A stretch of DNA of 64,000 nucleotides, taken from positions 1,364,001 through 1,428,000 of the forward strand of contig CAVTTK010000002.1 of NCBI GenBank assembly GCA_963737625.1, read 5' to 3'. The translations under genes were made by a program, and so were the position numbers. Shown here piece after piece: positions 52,406 to 63,165 of this stretch. This stretch comes from Bog-756 sp963737625 (GTDB taxonomy: Bacteria; Actinomycetota; Acidimicrobiia; Acidimicrobiales; RAAP-2). Each line of letters opens with the position of its first letter. The stretch's first letter is position 1. The notes under the pieces are model-generated. The model was not told the origin of the DNA and did no database searches. It worked only from the letters and a program-made list of their open reading frames with translations.

Positions 52406-55400
52406 ATGAGCGAATCCCTCCCCGTCACCCCGCCCGCCGGCCCCGCCTCGGCCACCAGCGTCGGCGAGCCCCTGTCCGACCCGTCGGCCGCCGCGGCCCC
52501 GGTGGCCGGGGGCCGGGGCCACGGGCGCCGGAGGCGCCCCCAGGGCGTCGACGTGGCCGTCTGGTTGTTCCTGGCCGCCATCAGCTACATCCCCTCGTTC
52601 CTCACCCAGCCGGGGAGGGTCGCCGCCGACACCAAGGACTACCTGTACCTGGACCCGGGGCGCCTCATCCAGAGTGCCATCTCGGCCTGGGATCCCGATT
52701 TCGGGGCGGGGACCGTCACCCACGAGAACATCGGATTCCTCTTTCCGATGGGCCCGTACTACTGGCTCATCGCCGAACTGCACATCCCCATGTGGGTGGG
52801 GCAACGCATCTGGATGGGGTCGCTCTTCTTCGCCGCCGGGACCGGGGTCTGGTACCTGGGCCGGCTGCTGGGACTGACCCGGTCGGGCCGGCTGGCCGCG
52901 GCCTTGGCCTACATGCTCACCCCCTACGTCCTCGACTACATCGCCCGCATCTCGGGCATTGTCATGCCCTGGGCCGCCCTGGGTTGGATGATGGCGCTCA
53001 CCGTACTGGCCGTACGCAAGGGGGGGTGGCGCTACCCGGCCCTGTTCGCCGTGGTCATCGCCCTGGTCGGGGGCGTCAACGCCACCTCCATCCTGCTGGT
53101 GGGCCTGGCCCCCCTGCTGTGGGTGGTCTATGCGGTATGGGGAACCCACGAGGCCACATTCCGGGCCGCGCTGGCTGCTCTGGTCCGCCTGGGCGTCCTG
53201 TCCCTCGGCGTCTCCGTGTGGTGGATGGCCGGCTTCTGGGCCGAAGGCGCCTACGGCCTCAACGTCCTCAAGTACACCGAGACCGTGCCGACGGTGTCGT
53301 CGACCTCCCTCTCGTCGGAGGTGTTCCGCGGGCTCGGCTACTGGTACTTCTACGGCACGGACAAATTGGGACCGTGGACGGCGGCCTCCTTCGGCTACCT
53401 CGAGTGGACCTGGTTGATCGCCGTGAGCTTCCTCGTTCCCACCCTGTGCGTGGCCGCGGCCATGGTGGCGCGTTGGCGCTACCGCACCTTCGCCATCGGG
53501 CTGATCGTGGTGGGAGTGGTCCTGGCCGTGGGCACCTACCCCTTCAAAGATCCCACTCCCTTCGGCGCCCTCATCAAGGCCGCCGGGCCGGACTCCACGC
53601 CCGAGCTGGCCCTGCGCTCCACCAACCGGATCGTGCCCCTGGTCCTGCTGGGGCTGGCCCTCCTGTTGGGCGCCGGCATCACCGCAATCACCGTGCGCCG
53701 TCGCTGGATCGGCTGGGTGGTGCTGGCCCTGTCCTGCGCCCTGATCGCCGCCGACCTCCCGGCCCTGTGGGACGGCGGCCTCGTGGCCACCAACCTCGAG
53801 CGCCCCTCCACCATCCCCAGCTACATCTACGACGCGGCCGACTACATGAACGCCCAGAGTCATGACACCCGGGTCCTGCAGCTCCCGGGCCAGGACTTCG
53901 CCTACTACCGGTGGGGTATCACCTCGGATCCGGTATGGCCCGGCCTGATGACCCGGCCCTACGTGATCCGGGCGGCCCAGCCGGCCGGTGAGCCGGCCAG
54001 CGTCAACCTTCTGCAGGCGCTGGACGAGTCGCTCCAGGACGGAACGTTCGTGCCTTCGACCCTGGTCCCCATCGCCGGCCTGATGAGCGCCGGCGACATC
54101 CTCTACGAGTCCGACGTCCAGTTCGAGCGCTTCGGCACCGCCCGCCCCCAGCCGACCTGGCTGATCTTCAACGCTCCGGCCACCGGCCTCGGTCAGCCCG
54201 TGACCTTCGGCCGGCCGCAGCTGTACCCGACCATCAAGTACCCCCTGACCGACGAGACCCAGCTGGCCATCCCCACCAACGCCTCCCTCCCCCCTCCGGT
54301 GGCCGTGTTCCCGGTGCCGGGGGCGCGACTCATCACCCGGACCGAGTCGCCGTCGGATCCCTTGGTGGTGGCCGGGGACGGCCAGGGACTGATCGAAGCG
54401 GCCGCGGCCGGCCTGCTGGCCTCCAACCCCACCATCTTCTACTCCGCCACCTTCGCCGGCGACCGGAGGGGTCTGGACCGCCAGCTCAAGAACGGCGCCG
54501 TGCTGGTGGTGACCGACTCCAACCAGAAGCGGCTGGACACCTGGGGGACGGTGGTCGACAACTACGGCTACGTGGAGCAGGCCAACGAGACCCCTCTGGC
54601 CTCCGATCCGGCGGAGGAGGCCCTCCCCGTCTTCAGCGGTGCCGGCAGTGACACGCAGACCGTGGCCGTGGTCAATGGCGTGTCCTCGGTGCGGGCCACC
54701 GCCTACTCCAATCCCATCACCAATACCGCCGAGAACCAGCCGCTCAACGCCGTCGACGGGAACCCGGACACGGCGTGGACGGAGGGGGCGTTCAGCCCGG
54801 CCACCGACGAGTCCATCCAGGTGAAGCTGGTGCACCCGGTGTCGACCGACCACATCACCCTGCTGCAACCGCAGACCGGTCCCCGGAACCGGACCGTGAC
54901 CAACGTCACCCTCACCTTCGACGGCGGCTCCCCGGTCACCGCCCCGTTGGGTGCCGCCTCGGTGGCCGGCCCGGGCCAGGTGGTGTCATTCCCCAGGCGC
55001 ACGTTCCACACCCTGACCGTCACCGTCAACGACACCAGCGCCGGCGTGCGGAAGGACTACCGGAGCCAGAGTGCGGTGGGCTTCGCCGAGATCACCATCC
55101 CCGGGGTCGCTCCGGCCACCGAGGCCCTCCGCCTGCCCACCGACCTGCTCGCCGCGGCGGGGCCGTCCTCGCTCGACCACCAACTCGACCTCGTGATGAA
55201 CCGGATCCGGACCCAGGTCACTCCGCCCCGCTCCGACCCCGAGGCCTCCATGGTCCGTCAGTTCACGCTGCCGACGGCTCGGACCTTCTCGGTCGGCGGT
55301 ACGGCCCGGATCTCCACGCTGGACCCTGATCCGGTGATCGACAGCCTCCTCGGACGGACCGGGACGCCTGGTGCGGTCACCGTGGTCTCGTCCAACTCGT

Positions 55401-56967
55401 CGGGTCGCCTCCCCGGTGACCTGAAGGCCGGGGCGGCCCAGGCGGTGGACGGTGACCCCACCACCTCGTGGTCCCCGGGCCTGGGGACCCAGCCCGGGGG
55501 GTGGGTCCAGTACCAATTGAGCTCGCCCATCACCTTCGACCATCTCGACCTGCAGGTGGTGGCCGACGGCCGGCACTCCATCCCGACGGCGCTGACCGTC
55601 AGCACCCCCACCGGGTCGCAGACGGTGTCGCTGCCTCCGATCGCCCCCGGCACGGGACGGCCCCAGGGTTCGGTCACCTCCGTGCCGGTGAGCTTTCCCG
55701 CCCTCACCGGGAGCACTGTGAAGATCACCGTGGATTCGGTCACTCCGCACAACTTCCTGGACTACCTGTCCAACGGGACCAACACCGACCCGGTGGCCCT
55801 GGCCGAGGTGGGAATCCCCGGCGTCTCCCCGGTGACCACGCCGTCCGCCGTCCCCGGGCGCTGCTATTCCGACCTGCTGGCCGTCGACGGGCAGCCCGTG
55901 GACATCGAGATCACCGGATCGGCCTCGAGCGCGCTGGCCAACGGCGGCCTGACCGTCCGGGGCTGCGGCAACGCCGCCCAGGGCATCACCCTCGGCCCGG
56001 GAAGCCACACCCTCACCACCGCCACCTACCTCTCGACCGGCCTCTCGGTGGATGCCCTCAGCCTCGGGTCGGCGGCCGGCGGTGCCGCCGAGCCCCTGAC
56101 CGCCGACGGGCTGCTGTCCGCCCCTCCCCATCACGCCTCACCGACGGTGACCGTGCTCCATCAGGGCCGGACCTCCCTGACCGTCCGGGTGGCGGGCGAC
56201 GGCACGCCGTTCTGGATGGTGCTGGGCCAGAGCCAGAGCAACGGGTGGAAGGCCACCACCTCCTCGGGCGTCCACCTGTCGTCGTCGACCCTGATCGACG
56301 GGTACGCCAACGGATGGTACGTGCCGGGCCCGGCGGCCCGGGGATCGACCACCATCACGCTCACCTGGACCCCCCAACGAGTGGTCAATGTGGCCATCCT
56401 GGTGTCGGCGGCCACGCTGCTGATCAGCGTGGTGCTCATCGCCGTGCCGGCCACCGGGATCGGCCCCCTGCGCCGGCGCCGCCGGACCGGCCGGCGCCGG
56501 GGGGACGGCACAGCGCCGACGCCCTGGCGTCGACGGCGGGCGCCACCGTGGCGACCCGCTCCGTCGGCCCGTCTGCGGGCGACCCGGCGCGTCCCGAGCT
56601 CAGTTCGCCCCTGCGCAGCGGGGGTCGGGCGCCGGCCTGGCCCCGGTCGGTGGCCATCGCCGCGCTCGGTGGACTGGCCGCCGCGCTCTTCGTGGCACCG
56701 CTGGCCGGCCTGCTCGTCGGTGCCGTCATCCTGCTCGAGCTCCTGGTGGACAGGAGCCGGATCGTGGTGGTGGTGGCCACGCTGGGCCTCCTGGTGGCCA
56801 CGACGGGCTATGTGGCCCTCCACCAGCACCGCAACGCCTTCGTTCCCGACATCAACTGGCCGGCGCACATGGGGCTGGCCAACTCCCTGGTGTGGATCGC
56901 CGTGTTCCTGTTGGCATCGGACGGCGTGGCGGCCTGGGTCCGGCACCGACGGGATCCCCCGCGCTGA
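52406..56967 (+). CDS. aftD: AftD-like alpha-(1->3)-arabinofuranosyltransferase (DUF3367), frameshifted near the 3' end
   Basis: Very large GT-C membrane glycosyltransferase of about 1500 residues. The N-terminal part has many helices (VDVAVWLFLAAISYIPSF, AAALAYMLTPYVLDYIA) and the conserved ADTKDYLYLDPG loop with the acidic pair expected at a GT-C active site. The C-terminal periplasmic part holds discoidin-like carbohydrate-binding modules (VDGNPDTAWTEGAFSP, VDGDPTTSWSPGLGTQPGGW). This is the layout of mycobacterial AftD, which adds arabinose to arabinogalactan and lipoarabinomannan. At a run of six G (56499-56504) the frame must shift by one base to continue into the last helices (VAIAALGGLAAALFVAPLAG) and the stop at 56967. 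Unshifted, the frame runs on as low-complexity Arg/Trp to 57124. Confidence 0.85.
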
Positions 56968-57021
56968 GGGTCGGCTGTCGGCGGCGGTGGAGCACCGGGG
57001 TGGACCGTCGAGGTACGGCGG

Positions 57022-58308
57022 TCAGGCGGCCGGCGGACTGACGGTGCCGGGACGCCGGGTCGGCCGCCGCCACCAGGCGATGGAGTTCTTGAGGCGCAGC
57101 GCCGGCTTCTCCACGACGAAGTAGCTCAGGCTGGCCGTGATGATGGTCAGACCCAGCACGGACAGGAAGAAGGCCCAGAACTCCAGGGTGAAGGGGCGGA
57201 AGCCCCCGGCCCCGAGGATCTGGTAGATCCAGGTCTCATGCCAGAGGTAGATGCCGTAGGAGATCGCCCCCAGCGACGCCATGGGCCACCACTGGAGGAA
57301 CCGTCGGATCCCCCCTCTTCCCTGGGGTCCGAACACCGCCGGGAGGAGCAGGAAGAAGGCGAACAAGGAGTAGAGGGTCTGTCGGGCGATGTCCAGGTAG
57401 GACTCGAAGTAGACTGGGACCACCGGCGAGCCGATGTTGGAGACGGCCCAGAAGCAAATGAGAGCGCAGGCCCACGCCGCCCAGGGGAACCACCGCGTTC
57501 CCAGCCATGCCGACTCGCGGCCACGATGGTGCATCCAGGCGCTCACCACGGCGAGCCCCATGCCCAGGGCGAACAGATCGAGATAGGCAGGCAGCCACAC
57601 CGTGGCCAGGCGGTAGTAGGGCGTGTGGTGCGACTGGAACTGGAGTACGTAGAGCCGCCAGCCGTAGCTGAAGGCGGCCAGGACCACCAGCCCGCCCAAC
57701 TCGAGGCGGAGGGTCTGGGCATCGCTCCGGCGGGACCTCCGAAGGCCCAGCACCGCGGCGTACAGGGGGATGAACAGATAGAAGGTCATCTCCACGCAGA
57801 GGGACCAGGCCGCGGTGATCCCCTTCAGATCCTGGGAGGGTAGGTAGATCTGGAGGAACAGGTAGTGGGAGGCGTACGCCTTCCAACCGCCGGGCCCGAT
57901 GCCGGGCCCGGCGTGGAGCACCGAGGTGGTGAAGAACAGGGCCAGCCAGTAGGCGGGGACGATGCGCAGCAGCCGGCGGAGCCAGAAGGCACCGGTGCGG
58001 GGCTTCCGGACGCCGGCCAGGTGGGCCACCACGAACGGCCGGTAGAGCAGGAACCCCGAGATGAGGAAGAAGACCGACACGCCGATCTCCAGCCGGGCGG
58101 TGTACATCCCCACACCGGTTCGGGCCCTCGGGGTCAGTCCGGACACGAAGGCGACGTGGACGGCCACCACGGTGACGGCGGCAATGGCCCGCAACCCGTC
58201 GAAGGCCGGGAAGCGCGGCGGTCGCTTCGGGGTGGGCGCCTCCGCCCCGGACCCGATCACTGGGGGCTGCTCCAGGGGTGTCTCGATGGACTCGACCAGC
58301 GCGGTCAT
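57022..58308 (-). CDS. Acyltransferase 3 family membrane protein
   Basis: 428-residue O-acyltransferase. FPAFDGLRAIAAVTVVAVHV carries the conserved R and H, FFLISGFLLYRPFV and WLRRLLRIVPAYWLAL follow, and AWSLCVEMTFYLFIPLY has the family Glu; about ten membrane helices. It would acylate an envelope sugar or lipid. ATG 58308 overlaps the stop of the upstream gene as ATGA (58305-58308). Last gene of a four-gene minus-strand operon; converges with aftD. Confidence 0.9.
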   Translation of the reverse strand: MTALVESIETPLEQPPVIGSGAEAPTPKRPPRFPAFDGLRAIAAVTVVAVHVAFVSGLTPRARTGVGMYTARLEIGVSVFFLISGFLLYRPFVVAHLAGVRKPRTGAFWLRRLLRIVPAYWLALFFTTSVLHAGPGIGPGGWKAYASHYLFLQIYLPSQDLKGITAAWSLCVEMTFYLFIPLYAAVLGLRRSRRSDAQTLRLELGGLVVLAAFSYGWRLYVLQFQSHHTPYYRLATVWLPAYLDLFALGMGLAVVSAWMHHRGRESAWLGTRWFPWAAWACALICFWAVSNIGSPVVPVYFESYLDIARQTLYSLFAFFLLLPAVFGPQGRGGIRRFLQWWPMASLGAISYGIYLWHETWIYQILGAGGFRPFTLEFWAFFLSVLGLTIITASLSYFVVEKPALRLKNSIAWWRRPTRRPGTVSPPAA

Positions 58309-59831
58309 GGCGTGACCGGGACCCGACGGGACGAGTGGAGGCCGGGACCGGATGTCCATCGGCGTCGCGCCCTGGTGGCGAGGGCGTCCAGGCCCACGCC
58401 GGCCAGCATGGCCAGGGCCACGTCGGCCTCCACGGCGAACCGGGCGTCGCCGAAGGCCAGCACGGCGGTGACCGAGGACAGGAGGATCAGGGCCACGAAG
58501 GGGAACATGAGCAGATGTCGCCGGCGCAGGACCAAGGCGCCGACCACGGCCACCGGGACCAGCGCGTAGAAGTACCACAGACCGAGCCGGGACACCCAGA
58601 CCGGCCGGCCGGTTCCCACTTCGAGGTCCGCCCCCTGGAGGGGTCGGTACACGTTCCACACCCGGCCGAGCCGTACGGCGGCCACGCCCACCGAGGGGGT
58701 CAGGTGGTCGGCCACGTAGACCCGCCCCACGTGGAGCTGGTCGGCCGTGGTGACGGAGGGATCCTGCCCGGTGGCCGGGACCCGGGCCAGGCAGGTCGGG
58801 CTCCACCAACCTTCGAGCTGGCCCGAGGCGGTGACGTCGCAGTTGGCTCCCGCCACCACCGGCCCGTAGTCCTGCGAGAGGACGACGGTGTGTCCGAAGA
58901 GACTCAGGTTCCGACCCACCCACGGGCCGACTACCAAGAGGGCCACGACACCCATCACGGCCAGCGCCCGGAGCCGGACCTTCCACGACACCCCATGGAC
59001 CAACAGCCCCAGAGGGAGCCCAACCAGCACGACCAGGGCCACCAGGTCGGTGCGCGTCAGGGCACACAGACCGAGGGCCAGCCCGACCAGGGCCGCGTGG
59101 CCGGGGCTGGGTCGGGCCCAATAGCGCACCGACCCGAAGAGGAGCAGGGTGGTGACGGCGATCACCGTCGTCTCCGGGCCGACGGTGGCCGGGTTCACCC
59201 ACAGCAGGGGGAAGGTGGCCAGAGCCAATGCGGCCACAACCCCCGCCCTCTCCCCCACCAGATCACGCACGGTGATGCCGGCCAACAGGACGGAGGCCAC
59301 GAACACCACGGCCAGGAAGACCATGTGTGCCGTGGTATCGGTGGCGCTGGCCACGTCGGCGATGCCCAAGAGGAGCGTGGGCAGCGGTGGGTGGGCCGCC
59401 GTGGGCACGAGGAGGTGGGCTCCTGACGCGGCCCGCAGGGGATCGATGAACCACTGGCCCCGCACCAGATAGTGGGCCTGGACCGTGTCGTACTCGCCGG
59501 CCGCGCCGAGCACGGCCCGTCGGGACATGGCGTGGATGAACGCCAGCTGAATCGCCCCGGCCACCACCACCACTGCCGTCATCCAGTACGGGAAGAGGGA
59601 GCGGGCCGCCGGCACCGCGGCCGCTCGGGAGGTCGGGCCACCGGTTGTTGCGGGGGCCGGGGTCTCCACGGGCAACGCGGACCGCCCCGGCGGATCCTCC
59701 GGCGTCGGCTCTCCCGACGCCGGGGCTGCAGGCACGGTTACGTCCGACGTCACCGGCTGCCCGGCGGCGTCGGACGTGCGGGGGTTGGGCGACGATGAAC
59801 CGGTCGACGTGCCGACCGGCGACGGGGTCAT
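58305..59831 (-). CDS. GT39/ArnT-like polytopic glycosyltransferase
   Basis: 508-residue membrane protein. After a long Pro/Thr/Ala-rich cytoplasmic N-terminus (about 75 residues) come some ten helices. The first periplasmic loop holds GEYDTVQAHYLVRGQWFIDP, an acidic loop matching the GT-C catalytic position, then AHPPLPTLLLGIADVAS, typical of dolichyl-phosphate-mannose transferase and ArnT relatives. A later loop has two Cys (AGANCDVTASG, WSPTCLARVP) that could form a disulfide. It likely transfers a sugar from a polyprenyl carrier. Both ends overlap neighbours by four bases, so it is one operon with GT4 and flippase. Confidence 0.78.
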   Translation of the reverse strand: MTPSPVGTSTGSSSPNPRTSDAAGQPVTSDVTVPAAPASGEPTPEDPPGRSALPVETPAPATTGGPTSRAAAVPAARSLFPYWMTAVVVVAGAIQLAFIHAMSRRAVLGAAGEYDTVQAHYLVRGQWFIDPLRAASGAHLLVPTAAHPPLPTLLLGIADVASATDTTAHMVFLAVVFVASVLLAGITVRDLVGERAGVVAALALATFPLLWVNPATVGPETTVIAVTTLLLFGSVRYWARPSPGHAALVGLALGLCALTRTDLVALVVLVGLPLGLLVHGVSWKVRLRALAVMGVVALLVVGPWVGRNLSLFGHTVVLSQDYGPVVAGANCDVTASGQLEGWWSPTCLARVPATGQDPSVTTADQLHVGRVYVADHLTPSVGVAAVRLGRVWNVYRPLQGADLEVGTGRPVWVSRLGLWYFYALVPVAVVGALVLRRRHLLMFPFVALILLSSVTAVLAFGDARFAVEADVALAMLAGVGLDALATRARRRWTSGPGLHSSRRVPVTP

Positions 59832-61090
59832 CGTCGCCGGGTGACCTGGGCGGCCAATGTCTGCAAGGTGACCTCGGCTGTCCGTTCCCAGGTCATCTGT
59901 TCGGCCCGGCGAAGTGCCCCCAGGCTCAAGCGGCGGCGCAGCAGGGGATTGTCCAGGATCGACTCGGTGGCCTCCACCAGTTCAGGCACGGTGGAGATCA
60001 GCAGGCCCGACTCGCCGTCGGCCACCGCGTCCTCGTGCCCGGCGATACGGGTGGCCACGGCGGGCGTCCCGCACGCCGCCGCCTCGGTCAGCGTCATACC
60101 CCAGCCCTCCCGCACCGAGGTGGAGGCCACCACCCAGGCTCGACGGTAGAGGTCCAGGAGCTCGGCGTCGGGCACCCGGCCGGGCAGCGTGAACCACGCT
60201 CCGGCGTCGGCCTCGTCCACCATGGCCTCGAGCACCGGTCGCTCGTATCCCTCGCCGATGATCATCGCCCTCAGGCGGGGCTGGCGCTGCTTCAGGGCCA
60301 CCATGGCCTCGATGAACCAGTCGAACCGCTTGACGGGCACCAGCCGCCCCACGGCCACCACCAGCGGATCGGCATCGATTCCGTGACCGGGAGAGAACCG
60401 ACTGTCGATCCCCGGGGGCACCACGGTGACCCGCTGAGGCGGGAAATGCAGTCGCCGCACCAGGTCATCCCGGGCGGAGTCGGACAACGTCACGATCTGG
60501 CTGTGGCGGTAGAACGGCGGCGCCACCCGGTGCTCGAGGGTGTAGCCCAGCCGGGCCAGGGAGGGTGACAGGACCATGTTCCACATTTCCGCGTGGACAT
60601 GGTGCAAGAAGACGATCCGGGGACAGTGGCTCCAGAGTGGGGAGAAGAAGGGCATCCCGTTCCAGATCTCCACCAGACCATCGCCCGTGCCGATCCTCCC
60701 GCGCAGCCCGGCCACCGCCGTACGGGGGAAGACGGCGTAGCGACCGGCCCTACGGTTCACGGTGTACCCGCTCCGGTGGATGTACCGCGCCGCTCCGTCG
60801 ACCCGGGACGTCCACAGGCGGACGTCGATGCCGGCCTCGGCCCACCGGGTCATGATCTCGTGGGCGTGCAGCTCGGAGCCGCCGGCCTCGGCGTCATCCA
60901 GGTCCCGCCAGGCCACCACGTCGACCCGCCGCAGGCCGGCCTCGTCGGCGATGGCTCCCAGTCGGTCGCGGCTCTCGGCCCGGCGGAGGACGAGGTCGGC
61001 GAGACCACGGTCTGGGTCGTCGTAGCCGTCGACGTCCTCCCGGATCGTCGCCTCGGGACCGCGGGCCCCACCATTCATGGCTCTGGTCAC
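59828..61090 (-). CDS. Family 4 glycosyltransferase (GT-B)
   Basis: 420-residue cytoplasmic glycosyltransferase. The N-terminal domain has AWRDLDDAEAGGSELHAHEI and FLHHVHAEMWNMVLSP; the C-terminal domain has VTVVPPGIDSRFSPG, VVAVGRLVPVKRFDWFIEAM and the GT4 E-x7-E motif in REGWGMTLTEAAACGTPAVA (about residue 350). It retains a nucleotide-sugar donor fold, so it probably builds the envelope glycan whose export and decoration are encoded next door. The GTG start overlaps the flippase stop (GTGA, 61087-61090). Confidence 0.9.
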   Translation of the reverse strand: MTRAMNGGARGPEATIREDVDGYDDPDRGLADLVLRRAESRDRLGAIADEAGLRRVDVVAWRDLDDAEAGGSELHAHEIMTRWAEAGIDVRLWTSRVDGAARYIHRSGYTVNRRAGRYAVFPRTAVAGLRGRIGTGDGLVEIWNGMPFFSPLWSHCPRIVFLHHVHAEMWNMVLSPSLARLGYTLEHRVAPPFYRHSQIVTLSDSARDDLVRRLHFPPQRVTVVPPGIDSRFSPGHGIDADPLVVAVGRLVPVKRFDWFIEAMVALKQRQPRLRAMIIGEGYERPVLEAMVDEADAGAWFTLPGRVPDAELLDLYRRAWVVASTSVREGWGMTLTEAAACGTPAVATRIAGHEDAVADGESGLLISTVPELVEATESILDNPLLRRRLSLGALRRAEQMTWERTAEVTLQTLAAQVTRRR

Positions 61091-62625
61091 ACTGGTCCCC
61101 CGAGATCGCGTCGGCCAATACTACTGAGGTCGCCGTCGGTCACTGGCGGACGGGTGGTCCGCCACCAGTGCAGATGTACAGCGGTGAAGGCTAGGGCCAC
61201 GGCGAGGGCCAGGCCGCCCTGGACCGCCAACTCGACCCGGGCCGTGGCCACGATGGCCCCGTGAGCCAGGTGGATCAGTATCAAGAGGACCACGACACCG
61301 GCCGCCAACAGGCCCACGATCCACCGGCGGGCCGCGCCGAACAGGTAGTTGGTCAGTATCACCACCACTCCGAGGCAGGCCATGGCCCCCACCAGGGTGG
61401 AGAAGGCCGGAGCGGCCCCGCTGAGTTTGGCCGAGAAGAACGTGGTCAGGAACCACTCCGGTGCCACCAGAGCCACGCCCAGCAGCACCAACGCCGGCAC
61501 CAGGAGGAAGACCAAGGTGACGGCCACCTGGCGCAGCGCGTGCTGTCCCTGGTGCCAACGGAGGGCGGCCTCGGGCAGGACGTAGCTGCCGAGGAGGATG
61601 GCTCCGAACACCAGTGACTTGCTGGCCACGGAGATGGCCGCATAGGGGCCCGAGCTGGCCGGGTCCAGCCTCCCCACCAGGATGATGTCGGCGTTCTGGA
61701 GCACGCCGAGGAGGGCGAAACCGATCAGCGCCGCGGACATGTCGACGGAGAAGTTCCGGTTCCTGGCCTCGAGGTCTGCCGGCAGGGGATCGGTGGCCGG
61801 ATACCTCCAGGCCCGACCGGCCAGGATCCGGGCGTGCCCGGCGGCCACCACCTCCCCGAGGAGGAGCCCGACGGCAAATCCGGTAATACCGAATCCGGCG
61901 GCGGCGAAGCCCAGGACGAACACCACCCGGATGGCGATCTCCACGACCAGGTTGATGCCGAGCCCGGCGTAGCGCCGATGACCCTGGAGGACGGCCCGGT
62001 AGAGGCACAGCGAGAACCAGACGCCCCCGGCGACCAGTACCGCGGCGACCCCTCCGACGCTGGGGACCCGCAGGGCCGAGGACAGTGGTTCGGCGATGGC
62101 CACCGAGAACGCCGCCCACAGGGCCAATCCCACAAGGCAGCGACGGGCCAGCGTGGTGGTCCACCGGTGCATCTCCTCCTGGCGACCCTGGGCCGTGGCC
62201 GCGGCGATGCGCCGGACCACCCCCACCAGGAGGGCCGAGCCGGGCATGGACAGGATGAAGAACAGCCCCAGCAGCTGGACCGCTCCCCCGTACTGCTGCG
62301 CCGTGAGCAGCCGGGCCACGAGGACGGTGGCCAGGATGTTGAGTCCATTGGCCACCAGTCCCCCGACAGCCAGGGGCCCGGCCTGGAGGACTCCTCCGAC
62401 GAAGGAATCGCTGCCCTCGCCCTCGCCCGGGTCCTCCGACCCGTCGGACGCGTGGTCGGCATCGCCGGTCGTGGTGCGGGAGCCGTTGGACCCTGACCCG
62501 GGCTGGCCTGCCGCAGGGGGACCGCGCGTCCCGGAGAGGAACGGGTCGGTCATCAGACCGCCCGAGGGTGTGAGGGCGATGGTGTCGACCAGTGAGTCCT
62601 CGACGACCCGTAGGTCGTCGGTCAT
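61087..62625 (-). CDS. MOP-superfamily polysaccharide flippase (Wzx/MurJ-like)
   Basis: About 512 residues with 12-14 helices. The first helix pair after an acidic Ser/Gly-rich N-terminus reads AVGGLVANGLNILATVLVAR and GAVQLLGLFFILSMPGSALL, and SVDMSAALIGFALLGVLQNA with DIILVGRLDPASSGPYAAIS is the characteristic mid repeat of polysaccharide flippases. It presumably flips a lipid-linked oligosaccharide made by the GT4 next to it. The start is uncertain: ATG 62625 gives a long disordered N-terminus, ATG near 62553 would be shorter; the open frame to 62859 is not credible. First gene of the operon. Confidence 0.85.
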   Translation of the reverse strand: MTDDLRVVEDSLVDTIALTPSGGLMTDPFLSGTRGPPAAGQPGSGSNGSRTTTGDADHASDGSEDPGEGEGSDSFVGGVLQAGPLAVGGLVANGLNILATVLVARLLTAQQYGGAVQLLGLFFILSMPGSALLVGVVRRIAAATAQGRQEEMHRWTTTLARRCLVGLALWAAFSVAIAEPLSSALRVPSVGGVAAVLVAGGVWFSLCLYRAVLQGHRRYAGLGINLVVEIAIRVVFVLGFAAAGFGITGFAVGLLLGEVVAAGHARILAGRAWRYPATDPLPADLEARNRNFSVDMSAALIGFALLGVLQNADIILVGRLDPASSGPYAAISVASKSLVFGAILLGSYVLPEAALRWHQGQHALRQVAVTLVFLLVPALVLLGVALVAPEWFLTTFFSAKLSGAAPAFSTLVGAMACLGVVVILTNYLFGAARRWIVGLLAAGVVVLLILIHLAHGAIVATARVELAVQGGLALAVALAFTAVHLHWWRTTRPPVTDGDLSSIGRRDLGGPV

Positions 62626-63165
62626 GGTCGGCGGGCCAGTCTCCCCACCGGATGCTCCGCCACCCGGACCGTCCGGATGCGGACCGCCCGCGCCGCCCGG
62701 ATCACCGGCGTTCGCTTGCTGCTGGCCCGGCGCGGCCTCTCCATCCGCGTGCTGATCCGGCCCGCGGCCCGCACCCCGGCTCCTCAGGAGTCGCCAGACC
62801 ATCGACGCGTCAGGGCCCGGCGGGGCCGGCCGGGTGGCGCACCCTGCCTGATGCCACACGGCCGGAGGCCAGACTGCCTAATGACCAACGGATGTGGGGC
62901 ATGGCGGGCCGGAAGGTAGCCACGTCGCTGCCCGGACCTCGCATCGATACCCTTTCCTCACGTCCTCCGGGTCGGAGGGCCCACTCTCGCCGTACGGCCT
63001 CCGGCATTGAGCTCACCACCGGGGATGGCCGGTGGTGAGCCGACCCAACGGAGCGCGTCCGGCGGCCCAGGGTTGACGTCCCGGGGGCCCTCCCGTTCGG
63101 TATGAGCGCCACACGATACCCCGCGGGCGCGCCCGACGAGGGCCCCGAGGTCGGGAGGGTGGTGA
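62626..63165. other. Intergenic region upstream of the flippase operon
   Basis: No gene I can support on either strand. It should contain the promoter of the flippase-GT4-GT39-acyltransferase operon; a minus-strand TATCGAT near 62945 is the only AT-rich hexamer noticed. Confidence 0.4.

Noticed and set aside
62592..63038. Plus-strand 148-codon ORF upstream of the flippase operon
   Set aside because: Pro/Arg-rich chance frame in a high-GC gap with no start signals.
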